DNA of 64,000 nucleotides, from the NCBI GenBank assembly GCA_963576725.1, contig OY755244.1:84563121-84627120 (forward strand). The letters are read 5' to 3'. The translations under genes and the position numbers were made by a program. Positions 35,826 to 47,214 of the stretch are shown here, in pieces. Under the pieces are notes generated by a model, which ran no database searches, was not told the origin of the DNA, and saw only the letters and a list, made by a program, of their open reading frames with translations. Positions within the stretch are counted from its first letter, which is position 1, and every line of letters begins with the position of its first letter. The stretch comes from Azorinus chamasolen. Lineage: Eukaryota > Mollusca > Bivalvia > Cardiida > Solecurtidae.

Positions 35826-36044
35826 TTTTAACCCTTTCCTTGTTCTATATTCATGTAAGAAAAAGTGACATCATAAATATTAATTAGCTACATTTTTACA
35901 ACGTGAACTTTATAATTAGATCTATATCATGACAGAAGCAAACAGAGCAGACTCTGATCAGACGGCTCCTCCAGGAGCTTTCTGATCTGGGTCTATTCTG
36001 TCTGCAAAGGCATGAAACGGCGTTTATATGAAGGAAGGGTGTTA
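35826..36044. mobile_element. Family A element
   Basis: TTAACCCTTTCCTTGTTC at left, GAAGGAAGGGTGTTAA at right. Hairpin 35938-36006 with GCTCCTCCAGGAGC centre and drifted arms. Confidence 0.75.
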
Positions 36045-36317
36045 AACAACCAACCGAATGTTTACAATTACTGTTTATCAGTTATCACTCCGTCGTGTGG
36101 TGAACCTCGTCTACGTTTAATCATTGACTGGAGTCTTCCCGTTATACACATCAACTCATTTAATGCTTGTACTATTAATGATCAATTGAGTCACATTGCA
36201 AATAGAAGAGACGCAGACCTGTAACATGGAAACAGACAGATCAGAGCATAATCAGACAACTCTAACTGGGTCGCGCGAACACCCCTACTCTATATGAAAA
36301 CTATCTTTTGGTATTAG

Positions 36318-36367
36318 GTTAATACCAAAGGTGGCCGACGCATGCTTGGACTCACCCATAGACCCCC

Positions 36368-36398
<31 letters not shown>

Positions 36399-37537
36399 AA
36401 AAAAAAAAAAAAGTGATCGAAGTATGTTCAACTAGCCTAAAACTATCTATTTGAACCCTTAACCACTCCGAAAAACAAGAAAAACACGACCCGGAAAAAA
36501 ATTTCCTTTCGGGTCTATATATGTATTGAAAGGTATCCAACTACGCCAGATCAACCGCGGAAAATTCAACAGTCATGTTTTTCAAAGTGTTACAGCAAAG
36601 CCAATTCAACACCGATTTCAATAATTTTGGTCTTGATCCGTTCCAAATTCCATATATTAAGCGGCACAGTTAGTGCTTTCCTTAAATATTGCTCCGTCTT
36701 GTCGCTGCAAGACGGCGAATTTGAAAAAACGCTAGAGCGAAACGATGTGACTCCCACAAGGATGCATAAAAGTATATAGGGGGATCTGTATTCGTTTAAC
36801 TTTTCAACAAAAACGCGAATTATACTGAACCACATTCGAAAAACATTCAACTCACCGCAGTTAAAACGATGTTGGCTAGTTCCAGTCTGATATGAGACGC
36901 CAGTTTTCTTTCTCCTACTTTCGTTTTGAACGGAGATGGCCATTTCGCTGTGGCCCGGAAGTAGTAGTCAATTTGCATATCTAATAGTTTATGAGCCGGG
37001 TCACAGCAAAATGGTCGCATCCGTTCAAAAAGAAAGTTGGGGAAAGAAAACTGGCTCCTCGTAGCAGACTGGAAATAGTAAGCGCCGTTTTAATTGCGGT
37101 GAGTTTAATGTTTTTCGATAGTGTTTCACCATAATTCCTGTTTTTGTTGAAAAGATTAACTAATACAGATCCCCCCTATATACCTCTATGCATCCAGGCG
37201 GGAGTCACATCGTTTCGCTCTAGCGTTTTTTCAAATTCGCCGTCTTGCAGCGACAAGACGGGGCAATATTTAAGGAAAGCACTAAGTGTGCCGCTTAATA
37301 TATGGAATTTGGAACGGATCAACACCAAAATGATTGAAATCGGTGTTGAATTGGCTTTGCTGTAAGACTTTTAAAAACATGACTGTTGAATTTTCCGCCG
37401 TTGATCTGGCGTAGTTAGATATCTTTCAATACATATATAGACCCGAAAGGAAATTTTTTTCCGGATCGTGTTTTTCGTGTTATTCGTAGTGGTTTAGGGT
37501 TCAAATAGATAGTTTTAGGCTAGTTGAACATACTTCG

Positions 37538-37574
<37 letters not shown>

Positions 37575-37634
37575 GGGGGGGGGGGGGGGTCTATGGGTGA
37601 GTCCAAGCATGCGTCGGACACCTTTGGTTAATAC
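36318..37634. mobile_element. 1.3-kb foldback with 640-bp arms and 8-bp duplication (hAT-like)
   Basis: The element proper is 36326-37626. GTTAATAC flanks it exactly on both sides (36318-36325, 37627-37634). Ends are CAAAGGTGGCCGACGCATGC and, inverted, CAAAGGTGTCCGACGCATGC. Arms of about 640 bp meet at a spacer of about 25 bases near 36966-36990. Each arm includes adjoining poly-C/poly-A runs (36363-36412; inverted at 37542-37589) and the same 64-codon open frame on opposite strands. An 8-bp duplication with CA..TG ends fits hAT; no transposase present. It sits at the edge of a family C hairpin. Confidence 0.88.
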
Positions 37635-37700
37635 AGGAAAAAAGTAATGCAGAAAGCTCCTCTAGGAGCTTTCTGCATTACTTTTGTCCTGCATTAACCT
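37635..37700. repeat. Family C hairpin next to the foldback
   Basis: AGTAATGCAGAAAGCTCCTC then TAGGAGCTTTCTGCATTACT is perfect; the arms continue to GTCCTGCATTAACC. The foldback target site GTTAATAC is its outer left arm. Confidence 0.85.
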
Positions 37701-37834
37701 ATGTCTTAGATACTTATGACATGTGATTAAAAAATAATGTATTTGTGATGGAGTTGTTGTTGAGATATAGCATGCGAAGGGCACCTGTGGTTTGAATGGG
37801 CAAAAACACGGGGTTATCAGGTGCATTCTATCGG

Positions 37835-38063
37835 TTAACCCATTACCTCATAGGCTATTTTTAGATCCAAACTCTTTGAATAAATCTACCGAAAAGGAGC
37901 ATGAACTAGAGAAAGGGAAATATTTAGAATTTTGTAGTTTGAAACCATTGTGCTAAGTAGAGGATTTGTTCCTATTGGAGCAAATGCTCTATTTATCACA
38001 ATGGTTTCACAAAGTGACTTTTACAGACTCGTCATAAGTCGTCAATATGAGGGAAAGGGTTAA
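37835..38063. mobile_element. Family B element
   Basis: TTAACCCATTACCTCATAGG ... TGAGGGAAAGGGTTAA, 229 bp. Hairpin centre drifted to TGTTCCTATTGGAGCA. Confidence 0.85.
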
Positions 38064-38554
38064 GCAATACTGTCGATGTGTCAATAGTCAAAATATAATG
38101 GTAACTGTTTGCTATTGGACATGTCTGTGTTACTTAAGTGCCAACATTCTACAGCCTCAGTGAAGTCACACGACTCCGGGATTATAAACTTATTTCTTGA
38201 GCCTGAGTTCAGTCTCGAGCATCTGATTGGTCAGACGTAGTAAGCTAAACACTTGACCCATTTCTAACAAGAGTGAGTTCTTTCCAAGAAATAAAGTACT
38301 GTGTTCAAGTATTTGTTATTGTCCATCCACTTTAAATTGTTTCGGCTTCCGTGACGTTAGCCACACCCGGAAGGCAAATAACTATTGCGAAGGTCAATTT
38401 ATAGTTCAAAAGTGTTTTAACCGTGATTATGGTCTCTTCCCCATTGCCCGCTGAAGAATTAACGTCTGCAAAACAAACGTGTCAAAGTTACCTTCTGCTC
38501 AATTTCTTTTCAAATATACATGTATATAGATATTAGAGTTGCAAACAGTTTGGA

Positions 38555-39195
38555 TCCTGAGATGGCGATGTGCACGTGGATCATGAAATGCCGATGTGCT
38601 CGTGGATCTTGAAATGCGGATGTGCTCGTGGATCTTGAGATGCCGATGTGCACGTGGATCATGAAATGCCGATGTGCTCGTGGATCCTGAGATGCCGATG
38701 TGCACGTGGATCATGAAATGCCGATGTGCTCGTGGATCTTGAGATGCCGATGTGCACGTGGATCTTGAGATGGCGATGTGCTCGTGGATCTTGAGATGCC
38801 GATGTGCACGTGGATCTTGAAATGCCGATGTGCTCGTGGATCTTGAGATGCCGATGTGCTCGTGGATCCTGAGATGGCGATGTGCTCGTGGATCTTGAAA
38901 TGCCGATGTGCTCGTGGATCTTGAGATGCCGATGTGCACGTGGATCTTGAGATGGCGATGTGCACGTGGATCTTGAGATGGCGATGTGCATGTGGATCTT
39001 GAATGCCGATGTGCTCGTGGATCTTGAGATGCCGATGTGCACGTGGATCTTGAGATGGCGATGTGCACGTGGATCTTGAATGCCGATGTGCTCGTGGATC
39101 TTGAGATGGCGATGTGCACGTGGATCTTGAGATGGCGATGTGCACGTGGATCTTGAGATGCCGATGTGCTCGTTGATCCAGAGATGGCGATGTGT
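38555..39195. repeat. 26-bp minisatellite, about 25 copies
   Basis: Unit GTGGATCTTGAGATGCCGAT plus GTGCAC or GTGCTC. Because 26 is not divisible by 3 and the unit has no stop on the minus strand, all three minus frames stay open for 178-206 codons. The left border CAAACAGTTTGGATCCTGAG is a family D hairpin arm whose sequence is close to the unit. Confidence 0.93.
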
Positions 39196-39322
39196 TCGGT
39201 GTTTCACGGGGAGTCAAACGGTTGCACGGGGTTACCACAATTAACATAACCCTCTAAACGCTGAATCATAAAGCTTATCGTGAAAATTCAAAGATGTTGC
39301 GTTAGAAACGTGTAACTTGACA

Positions 39323-39383
39323 TACAGTGCAGACCCTGATGAGAAGGTTCTTCTAGGAACCCTCTCATCTTGGTTTACACTGT
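39323..39383. repeat. Hairpin of the GACCCTGATGAGA type (family F)
   Basis: ACAGTGCAGACCCTGATGAG against CTCTCATCTTGGTTTACACTGT, centre GGTTCTTCTAGGAACC. Confidence 0.8.
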
Positions 39384-40482
39384 TTGCAAAAGACATAAGT
39401 GACACATTCCATGCAATAAAAGTGCTGAAGATGGAGCCCTCCCATCTGGGTTTGCAAAGAACATAAGTGATTTGGTTACCGCACTGAAAGAGTTATCCCA
39501 TTCCCTCATATTGACGCCTTTGACGACTCTGTAAAAGTCACTTTGTGAAACCATTGCGATAAATAGAGCATTTGCTCCTATAGAGGTTGTATCTAAAAGA
39601 TGAGCCTATGATGTAATGGGTTAAGTAGTCGGAAGAACGTACTTACTAGTCAACTACTCAATATCAAACTGACCCTGATGGAGCAGTTTGACCAGCGTCC
39701 ACACTTTTTTACTAATACGTCAATGTTATGAAAATGGTGTCAATTTGACGTACTCAGCTTTGCCATCCGATAAATAGTGGCTAGTTGCTTTTTGAGTATA
39801 CTTAAAGCCATTAAGGTCATCACCTTATTCTCTTATTTACCGAAAGCGTATACGCGGATGTATATAGGGACAAATTGCTCCCTCCGCCGATGGATGCGCA
39901 CTGATATCAGGACACACTTTGTTTATTCCTGCAGAATCTCATTATCTGAAGTGCATAGATTAAACACTTATTACTCTATTAGAATTACGCACTTACTTCA
40001 CTCTAATTTCCGGTGGCACTATTAAGCGGAATGCTAATGTTAAAATATGAGAAATAATAGCGTAACGCATTGCATATGGCTTATCTGAAGTTTTATAACG
40101 GCATATGGACACATGATAGTTTGGACATGACAGAAACTGTAGAATAGGCATAAGATCTACATCATTTCATAAGCAAAGAGAGCAGACCCTGATCAGACAG
40201 TTTCTACAGGAGCTGTCTTATCTGGATCTACTCTTTTTGCAAAGGCGAAGAAAGAATGGCGTTTTTATCAGGTAAATGATCTGCAAAATGTTAACAACAC
40301 GTCAAACTGTGTTCAACAGCAAAGAATTCTTGGACATAAGTGAGCACAGTGAAAAGTACTTCAGCTGTTTTGTTCTGGAGTGCAAATCTAAAGCCTAGTC
40401 CCGCAGTAAATCATGGTCATCTTGAACTGCTGTAAAATAGTGACTGCGGCTAGGGCCGCAGCCAATAATTACGGGTCTGTTA

Positions 40483-40577
40483 GGTAGATGGTGGCTTAAT
40501 GCAGGTCGAAAGTAATGCAGAAATCTCCTACAGGAGCTTTCTGCATTACCTTTGATCCGCAGTAAGCAACCACCTGC
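40483..40577. repeat. Family C hairpin
   Basis: AGATGGTGGCTTAATGCAGG ... TAAGCAACCACCTG, centre ATCTCCTACAGGAGCT. Confidence 0.8.
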
Positions 40578-40634
40578 GTTTTAAGATTCCTTTGTTAAGT
40601 CGAGTACAGGTAACTGATAGGAAATAAATAAGTG

Positions 40635-40756
40635 CCGAATCGCGTGGCTCGGTAACTCTGTAGTTAGAATGTTGGCACCGTAAGCCAGCGGCCCTGGGTT
40701 AAGTCATTCGCTCCCAGTGGATTATTCCATGTTTATATATTGGATTAGTCCATTTT
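40635..40756 (+). mobile_element. tRNA-like SINE fragment (tentative)
   Basis: TGGCTCGGTAACTC resembles a pol III A box and, about 45 bases on, CTGGGTTAAGTC resembles a B box. No cloverleaf tRNA can be drawn and no TSD was found. Confidence 0.35.
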
Positions 40757-41561
40757 TATGCCCCCAAGATCAGATCTGGGGGCATATTGTTTTTGCCTTG
40801 TCTGTCTGTTTGTTTGTCAGCAACTTTAACATTGGTCATAACTTTTGAGCCTGTACAGATAGAGGCTTGATATTTGGCATGCATATGCATCTCATAAAGC
40901 CGCACATTTTGAGCGGTGACATGTCGAGGTCATCCTTAAAGGTCAGAGGTCAAACATATAGGTCAAATCACCGACTTTAACACTGGCCATAACTTTTGAA
41001 CCAGTAGAGATAGAGACTTGATATTTGGTGTGCATGTGTATCTCATGACGCTGCACAATTTGAGGGGCAACATATCAAGGTCAATGTCATCATTCAGGAT
41101 CACAAGTCACCAACTTCAACATTGGCCATAACTTTTGGACCAGTAGAGATAGAGACTTGATAGTTGGTATGAATGTGTATCTCATGACACGGCACAGTTT
41201 GAGGGGCAACATGTCAAGGTCATCCTTTAGGGTCAAGGGTCACCGACTTTAACATTAGCCATAACTTTGGAATCTGTTGAGATACAGACTTGAAATTTGG
41301 TATGCATGTGTATCGTATGAAGCTTCACAGTTTGAGGGTGACATGTCAAGGTCAAGGTCATATTTGAGGGTCAAAGGTCACCAACTTTAACATTGGCCAT
41401 TAATTTTGAACCAGTAAAGATACAGACTTGATATTTGGTATGCATGTGTATCTCATGAAGCTATAAAGTTTGAGGGGTGACATGTCAAGATCAAGGTCAT
41501 CCTTCAGGATCAAAGATCATATCGAGGGGGACATAGTGTTTCACAAACACATCTTGTTTAT
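40757..41561 (+). mobile_element. Tandem-repeat element with 5' hairpin and CTTG end
   Basis: Starts GCCCCCAAGATCAGATCTGG GGGC (a 24-base hairpin), then five to six units of about 125 bp (CATAACTTTTGAACCAGTAG, GAGACTTGATATTTGG, CAAGGTCATCC), and ends GTGTTTCACAAACACATCTTG. TTTAT precedes and follows, a possible short duplication. Most complete copy of its type here. Confidence 0.8.
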
Positions 41562-41798
41562 CTAAGGGGTGACATGCCTAAATGTTCAATTTCGTTTTGT
41601 TTTATATTGAAATTCCTATCAGCAAACAGTGTTGACTCTGATCAGAGTCTACACTGCTTACCTACGTCCTATATATGGGACCGTGGGAGCAAATGGGTTA
41701 AGTCCGGGTCAGGCTACGATCTATTTACCATTTGTCATGTTACACTGCTGTACACTCTTCAAATTAGTATTCCATCGTGATTCTTTCTGTATTTTCAG

Positions 41799-41915
41799 TC
41801 TGTCCAAGATCAAGCAGGTTTGCCAGGATACTCAATCAGTATTTAGCACGTTTGCTAGACATAAAAAATACGGAGATTTGCACCCGCATGAGCAGTTTAT
41901 TCACAAAGTCGAAAG
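41799..41915 (+). CDS. TBK1: TBK1-like exon i: scaffold, EQFIHK segment
   Basis: The acceptor is TTTCTGTATTTTCAG and the donor GTAATC. One base completes Cys and two carry over. HPHEQFIHKVER resembles the vertebrate YNEEQIHKFDKQ motif of the TBK1 scaffold, the best landmark in this half of the protein. A tandem-repeat element begins about 30 bases after the donor. Confidence 0.9.
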
Positions 41916-41944
41916 GTAATCTTTCTTTCTGTGTCATAGAAATG

Positions 41945-42834
41945 CTTTTTGTCTCCGGCGTCCGGCGTCGTGCGACGTGCGTCGTCAACAATTTACTTAA
42001 ACATCTCCTTCTCTGAAGTCACAACCTTTGATATTTGGTAAGTACATCATCTCATGGTCCTCTACAAAGATTGTTCAAACCGAAAATGGCCCCCTCCCCA
42101 GGGCTTATCAGTTTTTTATAGGAACATCTTGAAAACTTTTCTTCTCTGAAACCCGAATGCCTAGACCATTGATATTTGGGATGTAGCATCATCTAATGGT
42201 CCTCTACAAAGATTGTTCATATTCTGACTCCCAGACCAAAATGGCCCCGCCCCGGGGCTTATCAGTTTTTTATAGGAAAATCTTTAAAAAATCTTCTTCT
42301 CTGAAACCGTAAGGCCTAGACCTAGACCTTTGATGTTTAGTATGTAGCATCATCTAATGGTCCTCTACAAAGATTGTTCAAAGTCTTATCCCCGGTCCAA
42401 AAATGACCCCGCCCCGGGGGCTCATCAGTTTTTCATAGGAAAATCTTTTTAAAAAATCCTCAGAAGCTGTAAAGCCTAGACCTTTGCTATTTGGTATGTA
42501 GCATCATCTAATGATTTTCTACCAAGATTGTTCAAATTGTGACCCCAGATCTAAAAGTGGCCCCGCCCCATGGCTTATCAGTTTTTTTATAGGTAAATCT
42601 TTAAAAATCTTCTTCTGTAAAATTGTTAGGCCCAGACCTTTGAAATTTTATATGAAGCGTCATCTATTGTTCCTTTATTAAGATTGTTCAAAGTTTAACC
42701 TCCATGCCTAAAATTATGGCCCTTGGTTTCATATTGGCCCCAATCTGAAACTGACTGTTTTTACATAGAAATACTGTGTATGCATAAGTCTATAGTAACC
42801 AGGTGAGCGATTTAGGGCCTTCATGACCCTCTTG
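41945..42834 (+). mobile_element. Tandem-repeat element, second type, ends CCCTCTTG
   Basis: Units of about 150 bp with GACCTTTGATATTTGGTATG, CATCTAATGGTCCTCTACAA, AAAATGGCCCCGCCCC and TCAGTTTTTTATAGGAAAAT. Ends GGTGAGCGATTTAGGGCCTT CATGACCCTCTTG, where AGGGCC..GACCCT can pair. The 5' hairpin is missing, so the left end is truncated about 30 bases after exon i. Confidence 0.75.
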
Positions 42835-43496
42835 TTAAATTCCGGTTTAGATGGGGGTTTATTGGAGTTCCATAAATCGAAACCACGGTGTAATATTTTG
42901 AATGCGGGGCAACAAGTGTACACATATTTGCTAAGCTATGCAGACCCACACCAGAGTGCCAGGAATTGTCTGACCAAGATCTTTACTATTTGGCAATCCA
43001 AATCCTCTCGCTAGTTATACCATTTAATACTTAATGAATTCTACCGTTACACTCGGGCGGATCATTCAGTTTGGACTTTCACCAACAGAATGGTCAATGG
43101 TCAGTACCAGCAGGTATGGTACCCCTGTGTCTTGTAATCGAGTTGGACCCTTATCTGCTTGTCATGGAGGCAGAGTTTTTTCACCGATTGTTAGGTTCGA
43201 CGGTTGTCCACCTCTTTAGGGAAGTATCGCTCGTGATTGGCTAGAGATCTGTCCCTCTGCTTTTTCCCCTTTCCTTCATGTAAACGCGTTTTCAGGCAGC
43301 TGAAAACAGAGTAGACCAAGATTAGACGGATCCTGTAGGAGTCGTCTGATCAGGGTTTGCTCTGTTTGATAATGGAATTTGAAAGATATATTGCTTTACT
43401 TTATAAAATGGCTACGACGTTCCACCTTCTATATTTTATTTTAACTTTTATGTTTATGCATATTCAGTAGGTATTGACATTTGAAATAAACATAGA

Positions 43497-44075
43497 TGTT
43501 TAATGCGAGCATGATCGAAGCTAGACAGAAAGCTTCCATAGGAGTGATCTGCTTAACCCTTTCCTTCATATAAACGTGTTTTTCACGCATTTGCGGACAG
43601 AGTAAACCCTGATCAAAATTATGGCTCCTATTGGTCTGCTCTGATTGATAGTGGAATTTGAAAGACTTGTTTCTTTAGTTTCTATAATGGCTACAATGGT
43701 CCACCTTCCATATTTCATTATGACTATTTTGACCATGAATAAGTATTGAAATTTGGAATAAATATTGAACAAGGAAAGGGTTAATGCATGATTGAGGCTA
43801 GACAGAAAGCTTCCATAGGAGTGATCGGCTTTACTTTCCTCCTGCTTTAACCCATTCCCTCATATTGACGACTTTTGACGACTCTGTAAAAGTCACTTTG
43901 TGAAACCATTGTGATAAATAGAGCATTTGCTCCTATATGAGCAAATGCTATATTTATCACAATGGTTTCAAACTACGAAATTCTAAAATTGTCCTTTTCT
44001 CTAGATATTGCTCCTTTTTGGTAAATTTATTCAAAAAGGTTGGGACTAAAAATAGCCTATGATGTAATGGGTTAA
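43497..44075. mobile_element. Two TTAA elements nested in family C-like sequence
   Basis: Family A element 43553-43784 (TTAACCCTTTCCTTCATATA ... GGAAAGGGTTAA) and family B element 43857-44075 (TTAACCCATTCCCTCATATT ... GTAATGGGTTAA). The B element splits CCTGCTTTAA from TTAAGCAAC, i.e. the family C arm CCTGCATTAAGCAAC. A 52-bp sequence containing GCTAGACAGAAAGCTTCCAT lies on both sides of the A element (43500-43552 and 43781-43834). Confidence 0.8.
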
Positions 44076-44214
44076 GCAACGTTTTATACGCATGTATACA
44101 TTAACTTGTTACAACTGTCTTTGACTTCATAATGAACACAGATATGAGCAAACATGCATTTGCAAACAGTGAAGACACGGACCAGAGGGCTGCTGAAGAT
44201 ATATTACAGAGGAA

Positions 44215-44530
44215 CTGTGATAACTCGAACTTTGGGATAACTCGAACTTCGGGATAACTCGAAGTAAAAGTTTGATCTTTCCAAACTTTACAATATTGAA
44301 TTGTGCTTAATTGTATCACTACGAATATCTAAAAACATACGACAGCTTAATGTAGGTCAAAATTAATGCTGAAAATCCCTATGTATACATGAGCTTTCAG
44401 CATTACTTTAGATCTGGCTTAAGCTGTGAACTTGAGAAATTGTTCAAAATAAATATCGGAAAACTCAAATGTCTGTTATCCCAAAGTAATTTATAATGGT
44501 GCATTGAAGTTGGAGAGAGCGAGCTCCCAC
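44215..44530. mobile_element. Family I element
   Basis: AACTCGAACTTCGGGATAAC at left; the hairpin CAGCTTAATGTAGG ... TGGCTTAAGCTG with a drifted centre; degraded right end near TGTTATCCCAAAG. Confidence 0.6.
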
Positions 44531-46156
44531 TGTATTTTATTGATGGATTCATGCATCCTGTCTGTTAATACTAGACGCTAGTATATATTTTATTATATAC
44601 CTGTCAGTTTCTGCAGTAAAATACGATTGTATTCGATCATGCAATACAGCCTCTCAGATAAATTTTCCATATTGCACTAGCGTGCAATACAAGATCCGTA
44701 TGTTCACGTCGAACATTTGGACTACTGTCGCTCGGCAATAGCCGTAAATTTCCGTGACGCACCGGAGACGCGTCTGTTTTTCTGTTTCTGAATAAAAGGA
44801 GTTAGAATATTGATGTTCTTTTTGTTCGTGTGTTAAAACAGGTATAAAACAGGTCGTCCCTTGTATTACTACTGCCGTCAGCTATAGCCTACTTCATTTT
44901 CTATTGCATTTTTAAGGTTTATGTGATAAAAAGAACCTTACATTCGTGTTCGTTACAAATTGTTTTTATGAAACTAGTTTATTATAATAATATGACACGA
45001 GCTTTAGTGTTATATTCATTATGGTAAACGAGTTTCATGAAAACAATTTGTAATGAACACTCATGTAAGATCCTCTATGTACATGTATTGTACTACCGGG
45101 GTTACTCGAGTGCGTACTGATTTCCGACCTATACAGTGTGTCACGCTATTGGGATATAAATGGCAACAGGTGTATACCATATATTTCAAAATATAACATG
45201 GCCTGATAGTTGTTTATGAATGAAACAATATGGCTGTCACGTTTTACCATGATGTTTGTTCTAGTTTTGGTACATGTACATATATAGTCCTTCGTTTGTC
45301 AGGAACATTGTCGTCTGCCTAAATGTCCGAAACTGTTGGGCTGCATTAATCAACCACATGCTTTTAAAACTCCAATATTTTGTCAGTTATACGCGTAACA
45401 CTTTACTCCATTGATGCGCATTTTAACGTCGTCAAATGCAAACAGTAGACCCAGACCAGACGACTCCATCAGTGTCTGCTCTGTTTGCTTTTGGAATCCT
45501 ATAGATCTGAATATACAGTTTCTGGCATGGCCAATTACACTTGTGTTCACCAGGGTACACTCTGTGTGCTTATTAAATAATATAGATATGTTTAAGAATC
45601 CATTGTTCACCAGGATCCAAACTTTTCAAAAAGACACACGTCTTAGTTATATATTAGAGAAAAACTTCAGGGAAACCCCACACTGATTTTAACAGACATG
45701 GTTTGCAGGTGGAAATGAAGAATTAATAGTACAACACGTGTGGGCATTGCACCATAAATATTACTCACAACAGTCTGACACTATACGCCCATGCACGTGC
45801 AATACCCGTGAAATAATTTTCCAATGTGTTCAAGGTTATTATATATTATAACCTGTAAACCCTGACCATTGTCAGCAGAAATTGTTATGTATTTATTGTT
45901 ATCTGGGTTTTCTTGTTTTTTGTTTGTCATCTGTTTATTTTCACCTGTTTCTTGTTATTTATTATAACTCTAAAAGAACCATACAAATATTTTTTAAATA
46001 CGCGTTGGCAGAGTTTTAAAAATGCATCCAGATGAAATGACAAGATACTCGACATTTGATCTAGACCCATCCCTGGTATCAGGGTCCTCACCGTGTCGTC
46101 ACCAACATGCTAACAGTTCAGGATCGAACCTGGATATTTCCGGCACCATTGGACTA
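44531..46156. other. Mostly unassigned intron stretch
   Basis: A weak inverted repeat (TAAGGTTTATGTGATAAAAA GAACCTTACA, and AACAAATTGTTTTTATGAAA against TTTCATGAAAACAATTTG at 44957-45052) and a shortened family A hairpin near 45435-45490. Nothing else recognised. Confidence 0.6.
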
Positions 46157-46594
46157 CAGTAGACCCTGTCTAAAGCGGCCATCAAATAGTGTCTAATTGT
46201 GTGTCTGTCAGGCAGGTGGTAGCTTAACCCTTCGCTTGCTATTCGCGTCAATATACCTACCTGTAAATAGTGAAGACCCAGATGAGACAGCTGCTGAAGG
46301 AGCTGTCTCATCTGGGTCTGCACTATTTACAAGTTAATTGTGCAACCAGTGCACTCCACAGCAGTGATTGCACAGCGAAATACTTGTACACAGTGAAGAT
46401 ATATGTAATTATACAACAGGGCATGGGTAAAGAAGGTGAAATGTATTTTAAAATTCAGCAAGCGAAGGGTTAATGCAGGTCAAAAGTAATGCAGAAAACT
46501 TTCTGCATTACTTTTGCCCTGTATTAAGCGACCACCTGCTTTTTAAGACTCCTATTTTTAATTAATGATTGACCGCTTAAGACAGACTCGACTG
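46157..46594. mobile_element. Family C element with TA duplication, carrying a nested family E element
   Basis: Termini CAGTAGACCCTGTCTAAAGC and, inverted at the right, CAGTCGAGTCTGTCTTAAGC, flanked by TA (46155-46156, 46595-46596). The arm GCAGGTGGTAGC[TTAA]TGCAGG is split at TTAA by the 250-bp insertion. Without the insert it would be 192 bp. CAGT ends with TA duplication suggest a Tc1/mariner-pogo non-autonomous element. Confidence 0.85.
46224..46473 (+). mobile_element. Family E element, exactly 250 bp, inside family C
   Basis: TTAACCCTTCGCTTGCT ... AGCAAGCGAAGGGTTAA, a 17-bp perfect inverted repeat. Hairpin 46261-46333 (TAAATAGTGAAGACCCAGAT arm, centre AGCTGCTGAAGGAGCT). Confidence 0.92.
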
Positions 46595-47214
46595 TAAGCA
46601 AAATTTATAAGTTAACCCGTCCCGCGTTAAATCCGACTGGACTCGCATTTGCAATACATCTTGAATCCAGGTGAAACGCCGAGTAACTCGGCGTCTCGTC
46701 AGAATCCAAGCTGTTTGACAATCGGTCCAACAGTTTCTCCAAAGCTTGATCGAATCGGAAGTAGTCGAACTTGCAACAGTTCCAAATATGAGCAAAAATT
46801 GCTTTTAGACTGGCGGGGTAGGCGGGGCAAGGCGTTTCCCGACATAATTATCATGCAAACAAAAGATAAAACTGTAACTGATAGTATGTACATGTATATA
46901 ACTATAACACTGGATTGTAATTCGTCAAAGATACTCACCACACTTCTCCTGCCCACATCATTCCACCATGTGAACAATCTATTTTAAAAAGAAATGCATG
47001 CATCGCAAATCTTTCCTCCAAGTCATATTCCGAATGTTATTAGTATGACAAATATGGGCCTTATTTCTCATATTTCAAGCATTGGGCGTTAGCCAGTAAA
47101 ACACCCACTGTAATGCACTTTATTCCTTTAGTACACTTACGGACAATTATATGATTTGCAAACGGTTTGGAGCCAGGCCTCGAGATTATAACACTTCTGA
47201 GTCTGAGATCATTT

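Noticed and set aside
36590..37365. Open frames of 117 and 73 codons with near-identical ends on opposite strands
   Set aside because: They are mirror copies in the two arms of the hAT-like foldback. No known domain is seen, so they are not called as genes.
38499..39247. Three overlapping minus-strand open frames of 178-206 codons with HRHLKIHVHI-type repeats
   Set aside because: They are frame shadows of a 26-bp minisatellite that has no stop codon on that strand. There is no exon structure or codon signature, and the same array is open in all three frames.
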